Shown: positions 9,180 through 17,838 of the stretch, one piece after another | How positions within the stretch are numbered: the stretch's first letter is position 1 | How the letters are laid out: every line of letters begins with the position of its first letter | Assembly (NCBI GenBank): GCA_964483585.1 | Contig: CAZABH010000002.1 | Location: 67,449 to 131,448, forward strand | From: SZUA-430 sp964483585 | Lineage (GTDB): Bacteria > Pseudomonadota > Alphaproteobacteria > Micropepsales > Micropepsaceae | Reading direction: 5' to 3' | Length of the DNA: 64,000 nucleotides | Notes under the pieces: model-generated | Told to the model about the DNA's origin: nothing | The model's database searches: none | Seen by the model: the letters and a program-made list of their open reading frames with translations, nothing else | Program-made: the position numbers and the translations under genes

Positions 9180-9787
9180 ATGAAGGCGATCTGCGAACCC
9201 TTCTTGCCCAGGTGGCTGCGCGCTCGTCCGTACCGCAGGGGCGGGGTGATCATGACCTGAACCCCCATATCACACCTGTTTCAGGCAGGGGCTTGCTCAG
9301 GCCCGCGGCGGTGCTGGTGCCGATCATACTCCGGCAATCCAATCCGCACGTGCTTTTCACAAGGCGTGCTGATCATCTTGCCCGGCATGCGGGACAAGTG
9401 AGCTTTCCCGGCGGACGCCTGAACCCGGGCGCCGAGACTGCCATGGAAGCCGCGCTCCGCGAAACCGAAGAGGAAATTGGTCTCGAACGCCACCATGTCG
9501 AGGTTCTTGCTGAGCTCGATGCCTATGAGACCGGTACCGGGTTCAGGATCCAGCCCTTCGTCGGCCTGGTGCGGGAGGGTTTCGATCTGAAGGTTGATGC
9601 AGAGGAAGTTGCAGAGGTGTTTGAGGTGCCGCTCGATTTCCTGCTGGACCGGCGCAACCATGAGACGCACGCTGGCGTCTGGCAGGGGATCGAGCGACGC
9701 TATTATGCCATCCCCTTCGGGCGTCACTATATTTGGGGCGCGACGGCCGGTATAGTTGTGAACATGCATGATTGCCTGCGGCGCTAG
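9176..9787 (+). CDS. Nudix hydrolase, CoA pyrophosphatase (NudL-like)
   Basis: The 203-residue protein has the CoA-pyrophosphatase family motif HAGQVSFPGG at 71-80 followed by the Nudix catalytic helix with RETEEEIG at 95-102. The glutamates bind the divalent metal. Family members hydrolyse CoA and its derivatives to 4'-phosphopantetheine and 3',5'-ADP, mostly as housecleaning enzymes. The C-terminal IWGATAGIV also fits NudL. It is coupled to DUF1285 upstream, and the CCA-adding enzyme starts 3 bases after its stop. Confidence 0.9.
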   Translation: MNEGDLRTLLAQVAARSSVPQGRGDHDLNPHITPVSGRGLLRPAAVLVPIILRQSNPHVLFTRRADHLARHAGQVSFPGGRLNPGAETAMEAALRETEEEIGLERHHVEVLAELDAYETGTGFRIQPFVGLVREGFDLKVDAEEVAEVFEVPLDFLLDRRNHETHAGVWQGIERRYYAIPFGRHYIWGATAGIVVNMHDCLRR

Positions 9788-9790
9788 CCC

Positions 9791-11032
9791 ATGACCATCC
9801 AGACATCGATCGCAGGGCAGGCCTGGTTTGCCACCTCGGAGGTGAGGGCCCTCATGGACGCGCTGGGAACAGCCCGGTTCGTCGGCGGGTGCGTTCGCAA
9901 TGGGCTGCTTGGTCTTCCGGTTGATGACATCGACATCGCAACTCCGCTGACACCCGATGCCGTTGCTGCCGTCGTGCAGGCGCGCGGGATGAAGGCCATC
10001 GACACGGGTGCCGAGCACGGCACTGTCACTGTGGTCGTGAATGGACACCCGTTCGAGGTGACGACGCTCCGCCGGGATGTCTCGACGGATGGACGTCGGG
10101 CAACAGTTGCCTTCACGACCGCATGGGAGGAGGACGCTGCCCGACGAGACTTCACGATGAATGCCCTCTATGCCGATATGGATGGGCGTGTGCATGACTA
10201 TCATCATGGGCTTGAAGATCTGCGTGCAGGGATCGTTCGCTTCATCGGAGATGCCGATACAAGGATTGCGGAGGACCATCTCAGGATCCTGCGCCTGTTT
10301 CGCATTCACGCGTGGTATGGCCGGGGAGAGATCGATCCCGTGGCGCTTGTTGCGTGCCGCGCCGGGCGTGGACGTATCCGTACTCTTTCCGGCGAACGGA
10401 TCCAGAAGGAGATCTTCAAGCTCTTGCGGGGGCGCAGTCCCGTGCATGCTGTTCGCTCCATGCGAGACATTCATGTCCTCGAGGAGGTCATCCCGGGCGC
10501 GGTCGATATTGATGCGCTGTCCCGGCTCTGCGAGAATGATGCTATCAATCACTTCAGTGCAGATCCGATCATGCGCCTTCGAGCGATGATCGCGGACGTG
10601 GACGTCGCACGCGGGATCTGTTCCCGGTGGCGCCTGTCCAATCACGACAAGGCCCGGTTTCTGGCAAGTTTCAGGGCGGATGCTTCGTTGCGGTTTCCGG
10701 TTGATGACGGTGCCTTGGGGCCCGTCCTTTATCGACATGGTGTGGAGATGATCGACGTATTGGTTCGCCTTGCGTGGGCGCGTTCGCAGGACCCGGTTAA
10801 TGACGTGGGCTGGCTTGACCTGATACGCCGGATCCGTGCGTGGCAGCGACCGGAGTTGCCTGTTGATGGTGCTGATGTCCTGAGGGCAGGCATTCCCGAG
10901 GGACCCATGGTGGGCAGGGTGCTCGAAGACGTCGAGGCGTGGTGGATTGCTTGCGGTTTTCCATCAGATCGACAGCTTGTACATCAGCGCCTGCAGGCCG
11001 CGGTGGTGCGCCATATGCCGTCGCGCACCTGA
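9791..11032 (+). CDS. cca: CCA tRNA nucleotidyltransferase
   Basis: This 413-residue class II nucleotidyltransferase adds or repairs the CCA end of tRNA using CTP and ATP. It shows the polymerase motif GGCVRN at 32-37, the metal-binding pair D46-x-D48 in DDIDIA, the base-recognition region EEDAARRDFTMNALY and the RNA-binding head LRILRLFRIHA. Its length suits the alphaproteobacterial form without an HD domain. In this clade the usual partner is the Nudix gene directly upstream, as here. No separate poly(A) polymerase features are visible. Confidence 0.93.
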   Translation: MTIQTSIAGQAWFATSEVRALMDALGTARFVGGCVRNGLLGLPVDDIDIATPLTPDAVAAVVQARGMKAIDTGAEHGTVTVVVNGHPFEVTTLRRDVSTDGRRATVAFTTAWEEDAARRDFTMNALYADMDGRVHDYHHGLEDLRAGIVRFIGDADTRIAEDHLRILRLFRIHAWYGRGEIDPVALVACRAGRGRIRTLSGERIQKEIFKLLRGRSPVHAVRSMRDIHVLEEVIPGAVDIDALSRLCENDAINHFSADPIMRLRAMIADVDVARGICSRWRLSNHDKARFLASFRADASLRFPVDDGALGPVLYRHGVEMIDVLVRLAWARSQDPVNDVGWLDLIRRIRAWQRPELPVDGADVLRAGIPEGPMVGRVLEDVEAWWIACGFPSDRQLVHQRLQAAVVRHMPSRT

Positions 11033-11054
11033 AACAAATCCGTTTGGAGTTCGA

Positions 11055-11912
11055 ATGGCCAAGATTGAACTTATCGATGCACTCAGCATTCCCGGCTCGC
11101 CGGAGCGAGAGAACGATGATGCCATGGGCCATAACGCTTTCATTGGATTTGTCCTGGACGGGGTGACGAGCCTTTCCGATACGCCCTTGCTGCCTGGACG
11201 AAGTGATGCGGCCTGGGTTGCAAGGCTTGCGCGGGAGCTCTTGCTGCGCGCGCCCGCCAGCCAGGCAGGCGATTTGCGTGGGCTGGTGCGTGACGTTGCC
11301 GAGGGCATAACGGCTGCTTTCGAGGCCCAGCGTGCCCGCCCGCCCTCAGGCCGGCACGAGCTTCCCTGGACCACGCTCAGCCTTGTTTCGGTCGAGCCTG
11401 GTCGGCTGAACATGGCCTATGTGGGCGACAGTCGCATCCTCATCGAGACTTATGACGACCGTGTTCACAACGTCGGAACCACTCCGTCGCGCGGTGCATT
11501 CGAGGCGCGGCTTGCCCAGAAGATGCTGTCGCAGGGAAAGGGCATTGGTGTGGACGCCCTGAGGCAGACGGTTGCGCATGAGTTGCGGCAGGCGCGCGAG
11601 ATCGTCAATACGCCTCATGGCTACTGGCTGCTGGGTGCCGATGTGCAGGTTGCCGACCATCTTGCACTCACAAGTCTGGCGCTGGATGGACCGGCGATCG
11701 CGTTGCTTGCCACGGATGGCTTCTATGCCCTGGTCGAGGACTACAAGGTCTTCGACGACCGTGATTTGCTGGCGACGGCGCAGACGATCGGGCTCGCGGC
11801 CCTGGCTAACCAGCTTCGGCGCATTGAGGACGAGGATCCCCTGGGTCAACGATTTGCACGCATGAAGAAGAGCGATGACGCCACAGCGTTGCTGGTTCGC
11901 ATCGAACCCTAG
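11055..11912 (+). CDS. PP2C-like serine/threonine protein phosphatase
   Basis: In this 285-residue protein the PP2C (PPM) metal-site motifs can be followed in order: ENDDAMGHNAFIGFVLDG at about 19-36, WTTLSLVSVEPGRLNMAYVG then DSR, LLATDGFYALVEDY, and KKSDDATALLV near the C terminus. These correspond to the aspartates that hold the two Mn/Mg ions. Neither a sensor domain nor a membrane segment is present, so it is probably a cytosolic phosphatase. I chose the ATG at 11055 because it directly precedes the conserved part and the reading frame upstream lies inside cca. No partner kinase is visible nearby. Confidence 0.8.
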   Translation: MAKIELIDALSIPGSPERENDDAMGHNAFIGFVLDGVTSLSDTPLLPGRSDAAWVARLARELLLRAPASQAGDLRGLVRDVAEGITAAFEAQRARPPSGRHELPWTTLSLVSVEPGRLNMAYVGDSRILIETYDDRVHNVGTTPSRGAFEARLAQKMLSQGKGIGVDALRQTVAHELRQAREIVNTPHGYWLLGADVQVADHLALTSLALDGPAIALLATDGFYALVEDYKVFDDRDLLATAQTIGLAALANQLRRIEDEDPLGQRFARMKKSDDATALLVRIEP

Positions 11913-12511
11913 CGCGTGCGGAGCCGGCGCAGCGTGCCTTTCACCGAGCGGACCAGTTTCCCGTCGGTCACATTCGTGAACTCCAGCCGCATGTCCGCGC
12001 CGGTCAGGCGACGGCGATAGGTGTGGAGTTCCGGCTTGCCGCTTGCATTGATGGCGAAGCTTGAAATGACCAGTCCGCTGCCGTCCAGTCTGGCCCAATA
12101 CAAGGTACCGCCGCTGTAAGGGTCGACATCAGCCTTGGACTTCCAGGTGTTGGGCGTGGGGGCAGGCACGAACTCCACCGTGGTCGACTTCATGACTTCC
12201 AGAGGTGCGCTTGGGTTGCCCTTCTGGCGCTGCAGGGTTGACCAACTTACGAGAAATCCGCCGATGTCAGATGCCGCGAGGGTGACGGCGATATCGCGAG
12301 AAGAGGTCGGGAAGTCTTCGTCGGTCTCGCTCGTAGCTGTTGCCTTGCCTTGCCAGTCGCCGAAATAAACATCGATGGACAGGTCCTTCGTTGCGGCCGG
12401 TGGTTGGGCTGCAGCTGTTGATGGCTGCAAGGCCAAGGGGATCAAAAAGGGCGCCAAGAGCAAGGCTGCGAATAGGGGCGTGGTCGACACCGCCCAACGG
12501 ATCATCTGCAT
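11909..12511 (-). CDS. Exported protein of unknown function
   Basis: In this 200-residue protein, residues 1-36 look like a signal peptide: a basic start, a long hydrophobic core and AAAQ near the probable cleavage site. The mature part contains VYFGDWQGKA, a beta-rich middle and a basic tail. It resembles small lipocalin-like or beta-sandwich secreted proteins, but I recognise no family. It is convergent with the phosphatase gene and overlaps its stop by four bases. It lies downstream of hemF on the same strand, 56 bases away, so co-transcription is possible. Confidence 0.72.
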   Translation of the reverse strand: MQMIRWAVSTTPLFAALLLAPFLIPLALQPSTAAAQPPAATKDLSIDVYFGDWQGKATATSETDEDFPTSSRDIAVTLAASDIGGFLVSWSTLQRQKGNPSAPLEVMKSTTVEFVPAPTPNTWKSKADVDPYSGGTLYWARLDGSGLVISSFAINASGKPELHTYRRRLTGADMRLEFTNVTDGKLVRSVKGTLRRLRTR

Positions 12512-12567
12512 TCGTCACCTCTGATCAACGCGCGATGTCCCAGCGATAGTGACTTGGGACGCTGGGA

Positions 12568-13437
12568 TCAAGGCCAACGTACTTCCGGTGGCATTGACAT
12601 CAGGATTGCTTCCACATTGCCGCCTGTCTTGAGGCCGAACTGGGTGCCGCGATCATGGAGCAGGTTGAACTCCACGTATCGTCCGCGCCGAACCAGCTGG
12701 TGTTCGCGGTCCTCGGTCGTCCACGGGCGGTTCATGTGTCGACGCACGAGTTGAGGATAAACCCCGAGGAATGCCAGTCCGACGTCGCGCGTGAATGCGA
12801 AATCGGCTTCCCAATCCGCGTTATCAAGATTGTCATAGAAGATGCCGCCTGCGCCTCGGGGTTCGTTGCGGTGAGGGAGAAAGAAGTATTCGTCGCACCA
12901 GGACTTGAAGTCTCTATAATACGACGGGTTGTGACGATCGCATGCTGCGCGCAGTGCAGCGTGGAAGTCCTGCGCGTCCTGCTCGTCGTGTTTCATCGGC
13001 GTCAGGTCGGCACCGCCACCGAACCACGACCTGGTCGTGATGATGTGACGCGTGTTCATATGAACCGCCGGCACATGCGGGCTCTGCATGTGGGCGACCA
13101 AAGAAATGCCCGAGGCCCAGAAGCGTGGGTCCTCGCTCGCGCCGGGGATATTCTGGGCAAATTCCTTCGAGAAGGTCCCATAGACCGTCGATATGTTGAC
13201 GCCCACTTTCTCGAAGACCCGACCTCGCATGATCGACATGGTGCCGCCGCCGGCATCCGCATCCGGGCCAGAGGCGCGAGACCAGGTCTTTCGTTCAAAG
13301 CGGCCTGGCGGTCGATCTGACAGCTGTCCGTCGTGTTCGTCCTCGAGTTTCTCGAAAGCCTGGCAGATGCGATCGCGCAGCTCTTCAAACCATTTTGCCG
13401 CCCTGTGCTTGCGGTCGGTCATGATGTCCATATTCAT
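12568..13437 (-). CDS. hemF: Oxygen-dependent coproporphyrinogen III oxidase
   Basis: The 289-residue HemF oxidatively decarboxylates two propionates of coproporphyrinogen III to vinyls, using O2, in haem synthesis. Characteristic stretches are GGGTMSIMRGRVFEKVGVN, FWASGISLVAHMQSPH, the signature FGGGADLTP, and RRGRYVEFNLLHDRGTQFG. Its presence points to aerobic growth. The start ATG overlaps the trmL stop (ATGA), a common pairing in alphaproteobacteria. Confidence 0.96.
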   Translation of the reverse strand: MNMDIMTDRKHRAAKWFEELRDRICQAFEKLEDEHDGQLSDRPPGRFERKTWSRASGPDADAGGGTMSIMRGRVFEKVGVNISTVYGTFSKEFAQNIPGASEDPRFWASGISLVAHMQSPHVPAVHMNTRHIITTRSWFGGGADLTPMKHDEQDAQDFHAALRAACDRHNPSYYRDFKSWCDEYFFLPHRNEPRGAGGIFYDNLDNADWEADFAFTRDVGLAFLGVYPQLVRRHMNRPWTTEDREHQLVRRGRYVEFNLLHDRGTQFGLKTGGNVEAILMSMPPEVRWP

Positions 13438-13901
13438 TGTCCGGCTCTCTCGTTGCGTATCGTCCAGCGTGTCTGGCGCAGCATTTCACCAAGTATCATC
13501 GCGGCTGCGAGCGCCACATTCAGCGAGCGCATCTGCGGTTCCATAGCTATAGCAACCGCACCATCGGTTGCAGAGGCGACTTCCGGCGGGACGCCGGCGG
13601 TCTCGCTGCCGAGTAGAAGGGTGTCATCCTGACGGTAATGCCAATCCGTGTAGAGGTTCGTCGCGCGGGTGGAAGCCAGAATGATTCGGCCAGGTGCCGA
13701 CGGTCTGAAAGCATCCCAACTGGCATGGCGGGTCACAGTCGCCTTCGGCAGGTAGTCCATACCCGCCCTACGCATTGCCGCATCACCGAATGGGAAGCCG
13801 CAGGGCTCTATGATTTCGACAGCCACACCCATGCAGGCTCCAAGGCGGATGATGGTTCCCGTGTTGGCCGCAATGTCCGGTTGGTAGAGCGCGATACGCA
13901 T
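13434..13901 (-). CDS. trmL: tRNA (cytidine(34)-2'-O)-methyltransferase
   Basis: This 155-residue SPOUT-class enzyme methylates the 2'-OH of wobble C/U34 in certain tRNA-Leu. It shows the N-terminal PDIAANTGTIIRL, the SAM-knot motifs LLLGSETAGVP and RSLNVALAAAMIL, and the short single-domain length of TrmL. The start at ATG 13901 gives MRIALYQPDIA, matching the family; an in-frame TTG at 13907 adds two residues and is spaced better from a GGGGA, so the true start may be either. It is divergent from petA. Confidence 0.93.
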   Translation of the reverse strand: MRIALYQPDIAANTGTIIRLGACMGVAVEIIEPCGFPFGDAAMRRAGMDYLPKATVTRHASWDAFRPSAPGRIILASTRATNLYTDWHYRQDDTLLLGSETAGVPPEVASATDGAVAIAMEPQMRSLNVALAAAMILGEMLRQTRWTIRNERAGQ

Positions 13902-14115
13902 TGACAAGGATCAAGTCCCCCTTCGGAAATCCCGGTACAGATGTGAGTGATCTGGCACGGTCTGAGAAATCCGCCATTTATGCGGCATCGTGACGCAAGA
14001 CCGTCGTCGCCCGACTCCCATATTTTCGCAGCGTCGACAACGGACCGGACTTGCCAGTTCGGGGTTGTCATCCTATCGCTTCCGCCCACCTATTCTCTGA
14101 AATTCCCCGCGCGAA

Positions 14116-14121
14116 AGGGAG
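14116..14121 (+). promoter_or_regulatory. Ribosome binding site fixing the TTG start of petA
   Basis: AGGGAG lies 8 bases before the TTG at 14130. No ATG or GTG in the same frame gives a normal Rieske N terminus, so this site decides the start. Confidence 0.7.
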
Positions 14122-14129
14122 CTACACAC

Positions 14130-14690
14130 TTGGCGCACGCGTCCGACAAATCCCACGTAACACGTCGGGACTTCATCATCGTATCTTCCCAAGTCGCGCT
14201 CGCGGTCGGCGGCGCTGCTACCCTGTGGCCATTCATCGACCAGATGAACCCTGCGGCGGACATGCTGGCCCTGAAGGAGGTTGAGTTCGACCTTTCGGCC
14301 GTGCAGCCCGGTCAAACCGTGACCACCGAGTGGCAAAAGAAGCCTGTCTTCATTCGCAGGCGAACGCCCGAGGAGATCAAGGCTGCCGAAGACGCGCAGC
14401 TGACAGATCTGCCAGATCCGCAGGCGGACAAGGACCGCGTGCAGAAGCCTGAGTGGCTGATCCTTGTCGCCACCTGCACGCATCTGGGATGTATCCCATC
14501 GAATCTTTTCAAGGGTGAGTATGGTGGCTGGCTGTGTCCTTGCCACGGCTCGCACTACGATACGTCTGGCCGTATTCGCAAGGGGCCTGCGCCGCGCAAT
14601 CTTGATGTGCCGCCCTACCAGTTCGTGTCTGATACCAAGGTCCTCATCGGCGCGGCGCCCTCGGCGTCGGCTCCGGCTGCCAAAGGATAA
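14130..14690 (+). CDS. petA: Cytochrome bc1 complex Rieske iron-sulfur subunit
   Basis: The 186-residue protein holds the 2Fe-2S cluster that accepts an electron from ubiquinol at the bc1 Qo site. Cluster ligands are visible as C116, H118, C136 and H139 in CTHLGC and CPCHGS; C121 and C138 form the structural disulfide. A twin-arginine motif TRRDF (11-15) followed by a single hydrophobic segment (16-36) is the uncleaved Tat anchor normal for this protein. The start is TTG at 14130, supported by the upstream AGGGAG. It leads the petA-petB-petC operon, with petB 12 bases downstream. Confidence 0.95.
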   Translation: MAHASDKSHVTRRDFIIVSSQVALAVGGAATLWPFIDQMNPAADMLALKEVEFDLSAVQPGQTVTTEWQKKPVFIRRRTPEEIKAAEDAQLTDLPDPQADKDRVQKPEWLILVATCTHLGCIPSNLFKGEYGGWLCPCHGSHYDTSGRIRKGPAPRNLDVPPYQFVSDTKVLIGAAPSASAPAAKG

Positions 14691-14701
14691 GAGACCAAGC
14701 C

Positions 14702-16006
14702 ATGGCCCACGGCAATTATCGCTACGAACCCAAGTCCGGCTTCACCAAGTGGCTCGACTCCCGGCTCCCGATCATCCGTCTGGTGGATGAATCGGTTCTC
14801 AAGTTTCCGACGCCGAAGAACCTGAACTTCTGGTTCACATTCGGCGGTATCCTGACGTTCATGCTGGCTGTGCAGATCGTGTCCGGCATCGTGCTTGCCA
14901 TGCACTATGTTCCTCACGAAACCATGGCATTCGACAGCGTTGAGCGCATCATGCGCGACGTGAACTACGGGTGGCTGATCCGCTATATCCACTCCAACGG
15001 CGCCTCGATGTTCTTCATTGCCGTCTATATCCACATCTTCCGTGGCCTGTACTACGGCTCATACAAGGCGCCGCGCGAGGTCCTATGGCTGCTGGGCATC
15101 GTGATTTACCTGCTCATGATGGCCACGGGCTTCCTTGGATATACACTGCCGTGGGGCCAGATGTCGTTCTGGGGCGCGACCGTCATCACGAACTTCTTCA
15201 GCTCGATCGACCAGATCCTCCCCGGCGTTGGATCGGCCATCACGCAGTGGCTCTGGGGTTCGTTTGCGGTCGACAACACGACGCTGCAGCGCTTCTTCTC
15301 GCTGCACTATCTATTGCCATTTGTGATCGCAGGTGTGGTGGTGCTTCACATCTGGGCGCTTCACGTGCCCGGCAACAACAATCCGCTTGGGATTGATGTA
15401 AAAAGTGCAGCCGACACTGTTCCATTTCACCCTTACTACACGATCAAAGACCTGTTCGCCCTTGTCCTGTTCGTGCTGTTCTTCTCGTATTTCGTGTTTT
15501 TCTATCCGAACTTTCTCGGTCACGCGGACAATTACATCCCCGCTGATCGCTTGGTGACGCCGCCGCACATCGTGCCTGAGTGGTATTATCTGCCCTTCTA
15601 CGCGATCCTGCGTTCTGTTCCCGATCAGTTGCTTGGCGTGGTGCTGATGTTCGGTGCCATCGTGATCTGGGCTTTTCTGCCCTGGCTGGATCGCAGCCAT
15701 GTGCGGTCCAATAATTTCCGCCCCCTTAACCGCCAGTTCTATTTCATCCTGGCCGGTGTCATCTGGATCCTGGGAATGCTTGGTGCGCAGACGCCGGATG
15801 GCAATTTCGAGTTCTACTTCGGCATCGAGGTGCCCATCTCGAAGCTGCTGCTGACGCAGATCTGCACCATCTGGTACTTCGCGCACTTCCTCGTGATCAC
15901 GCCCATCGTGAGCACCATGGAAAAGCCGCTTCCGGTGCCAGAAAGCATTGCCACGGCAGTGCTTGCCAAGGGTGCTGATGCTTCTGTGGCCAAGGCGAAC
16001 GGGTAA
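14702..16006 (+). CDS. petB: Cytochrome bc1 complex cytochrome b
   Basis: This 434-residue polytopic membrane protein binds hemes bL and bH. The four histidine ligands are in HSNGASMFFIAVYIHIFRG (helix B) and HYLLPFVIAGVVVLHIWALH (helix D), with the usual 13/14-residue spacing. The Qo-site motif PEWY occurs in VPEWYYLPFYAILRSVP. About eight hydrophobic helices can be drawn. It is not fused to cytochrome c1, unlike the fbcH fusion of Bradyrhizobium. It acts with petA and petC in respiratory ubiquinol oxidation. Confidence 0.97.
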   Translation: MAHGNYRYEPKSGFTKWLDSRLPIIRLVDESVLKFPTPKNLNFWFTFGGILTFMLAVQIVSGIVLAMHYVPHETMAFDSVERIMRDVNYGWLIRYIHSNGASMFFIAVYIHIFRGLYYGSYKAPREVLWLLGIVIYLLMMATGFLGYTLPWGQMSFWGATVITNFFSSIDQILPGVGSAITQWLWGSFAVDNTTLQRFFSLHYLLPFVIAGVVVLHIWALHVPGNNNPLGIDVKSAADTVPFHPYYTIKDLFALVLFVLFFSYFVFFYPNFLGHADNYIPADRLVTPPHIVPEWYYLPFYAILRSVPDQLLGVVLMFGAIVIWAFLPWLDRSHVRSNNFRPLNRQFYFILAGVIWILGMLGAQTPDGNFEFYFGIEVPISKLLLTQICTIWYFAHFLVITPIVSTMEKPLPVPESIATAVLAKGADASVAKANG

Positions 16007-16016
16007 GGTGACAGCC

Positions 16017-16814
16017 ATGAGAGTTCTTGCAATCGCGTCGCTTCTTGCCCTCGTCATCTCCTCCACGGCTCATGCCGCGGGTGGGGGAGATACCGCCCGC
16101 AAGCATCCAGAGCCGCAGTCGTGGTCGTTTGCCGGCCCTTTTGGAACCTTCGATCGCCAGCAACTGCAGCGAGGCTATCAGGTCTACAAAGAGGTCTGCG
16201 CTGCCTGCCATGGCATGAAGCTGCTCTCGTTCCGAAATCTTGCGCAGCCAGGTGGTCCGGAGTTCTCGGAGGCGCAGGCCAAGGCACTGGCAGCTGGCGT
16301 GCAGGTCGCGACGCTGGATGACGTTGGCGAGCCGACGGAACGTCCGGGTACGCTTGCCGATCGGTTCCCTTCGCCGTATCCCAATGACAGGGCTGCGAGG
16401 GCTGCAAATAACAACGCGATGCCGCCTGACCTTTCGGTCATTGCAAAGGCGCGTGCTCACGGCATCGAAGGTGAGGGGCCGGATTATCTCTACTGGCTGA
16501 TGGTTGGTTACTCAGACCCGCCTGAGGGCAAGACCGTTCTCGAGGGGCTTTATTACAATCCCTATTTCGAAGGACACCAGATTGCGATGCCGCCTCCGCT
16601 TGCTTCGGATGGGCAGGTGACATGGCCGGAGGGCAATCCGCCCGCCACGAAGTCTCAAATGGCCAAGGATGTCGTTGCCTTCATGACGTGGGCTGCGGAC
16701 CCGCACATGGAAGCGCGCAAGTCCTTGGGGGTGAAGGTCTTCATCTTCCTGATCTTCCTGTCTGTGCTGCTGTACTTTGCTTACAAGCGGCAGTGGAAAG
16801 ACGTCGATCATTGA
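16017..16814 (+). CDS. petC: Cytochrome bc1 complex cytochrome c1
   Basis: This 265-residue protein has a signal peptide at 1-20 (core IASLLALVISSTAHA), a single c-type haem site CAACH at 61-65, and a probable methionine axial ligand in QIAMPPPL. A C-terminal membrane anchor near 240-257 is followed by a basic end (YKRQWKDVDH). The family pattern LPNPYPNE-type region appears as RFPSPYPNDRAARAANNNAMPPDLS. The start is the ATG at 16017, 10 bases past the petB stop. A strong terminator follows, so the operon ends here. Confidence 0.97.
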   Translation: MRVLAIASLLALVISSTAHAAGGGDTARKHPEPQSWSFAGPFGTFDRQQLQRGYQVYKEVCAACHGMKLLSFRNLAQPGGPEFSEAQAKALAAGVQVATLDDVGEPTERPGTLADRFPSPYPNDRAARAANNNAMPPDLSVIAKARAHGIEGEGPDYLYWLMVGYSDPPEGKTVLEGLYYNPYFEGHQIAMPPPLASDGQVTWPEGNPPATKSQMAKDVVAFMTWAADPHMEARKSLGVKVFIFLIFLSVLLYFAYKRQWKDVDH

Positions 16815-16846
16815 TTTGCGTACACTGCGGTGCCCGCTTTCATCGA

Positions 16847-16873
16847 GGGACCGGCGCTGGCCGGTCCCTTTTT
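16847..16873 (+). terminator. Rho-independent terminator of petABC
   Basis: A perfect 8-bp stem GGGACCGG/CCGGTCCC with a 6-base loop is followed directly by TTTTT. It lies 32 bases past the petC stop and separates petABC from the methylthioadenosine genes. Confidence 0.9.
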
Positions 16874-16956
16874 CCTTTGTGACCGGGCACGTGAAATCCG
16901 TTGCGTGAGGGGGCGCAGATGCTACAAACGCGCCGCAATCGGGTCGGGTGAATCTC

Positions 16957-17835
16957 ATGAGCAAGACAGTCTTGGGCGTCATTGGCGGTAGCGGGGTCTA
17001 TGGCGTCGATGGTCTCGAGGGCGCCCGATGGGAGCGCGTCAACTCGCCGTGGGGGGAAGCATCTGACGAGCTTCTTTTCGGCCGCCTGAGTGGCGTTGAC
17101 ATGGTGTTCCTGCCACGTCACGGGCGAGGACATGTCCATACACCGACGTCGATCAACTACAGAGCCAATATCGACGTCATGAAGCGGGCGGGCGTGACGG
17201 ATCTGATTTCGGTATCGGCCTGTGGGTCCTTCAAGGAGGAGTTGCCTCCAGGGATGTTCGTGCTTGCTGACCAATTCATCGACCGTACATTCGCGCGCGA
17301 GAAGTCTTTCTTCGGTCCCGGCTTTGTGGCTCACGTTTCCATGGCCCATCCCGTGTGCCCGCGGCTTGTGTCCGCGCTGACCGCGGCGGCAAAGCAAGCA
17401 GGCATCAGCCATGTCGTCGGTGGAACCTATCTTGCGATGGAGGGGCCGCAGTTCTCGACCCTCGCGGAATCCAATCTTTATCGCTCGTGGGGATGCAGCG
17501 TCATTGGCATGACGGCCATGCCGGAGGCGAAGCTCGCGCGAGAGGCGGAGTTGCCCTACGCCATGGTGGCGATGGTCACTGATTATGATTGCTGGCACCC
17601 CGATCATGACCATGTCACGGTGGATCAGGTGGTGAAGATCCTCAACGGAAATGCCGAGAATGCGCGCAAGCTGCTGAAGGCGCTCGCGCCGCTTGTCGGG
17701 CCGCAGCGCACGCCATCGCCGCTGGGGATTGAAACTACGCTCGATACGGCGCTGATCACGGCGCCTGAAAAGCGCGATGCGGCGCTGGTTGCCAAGCTCG
17801 ATGCCGTCGCGGGCCGGGTTCTAAGGAAAGGCTGA
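16957..17835 (+). CDS. mtnP: S-methyl-5'-thioadenosine phosphorylase
   Basis: The 292-residue enzyme phosphorolyses methylthioadenosine to adenine and 5-methylthioribose-1-phosphate. Visible features are the phosphate-binding IGGSGVYGVDG at the start, FLPRHGRGH, the substrate loop TYLAMEGPQFSTLAES, VIGMTAMPEAKLAREAE, and the base-recognition DYDCWH. The ATG at 16957 is preferred over a GTG three codons upstream. It begins a same-strand run with apt (3 bases on), mtnA and a class II aldolase, a full route for both halves of the substrate. Confidence 0.93.
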   Translation: MSKTVLGVIGGSGVYGVDGLEGARWERVNSPWGEASDELLFGRLSGVDMVFLPRHGRGHVHTPTSINYRANIDVMKRAGVTDLISVSACGSFKEELPPGMFVLADQFIDRTFAREKSFFGPGFVAHVSMAHPVCPRLVSALTAAAKQAGISHVVGGTYLAMEGPQFSTLAESNLYRSWGCSVIGMTAMPEAKLAREAELPYAMVAMVTDYDCWHPDHDHVTVDQVVKILNGNAENARKLLKALAPLVGPQRTPSPLGIETTLDTALITAPEKRDAALVAKLDAVAGRVLRKG

Positions 17836-17838
17836 CTC

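Noticed and set aside
9281..10738. A 485-codon open frame on the minus strand
   Set aside because: It is antisense to the Nudix and cca genes and has a His/Arg/Asp-rich shadow composition.
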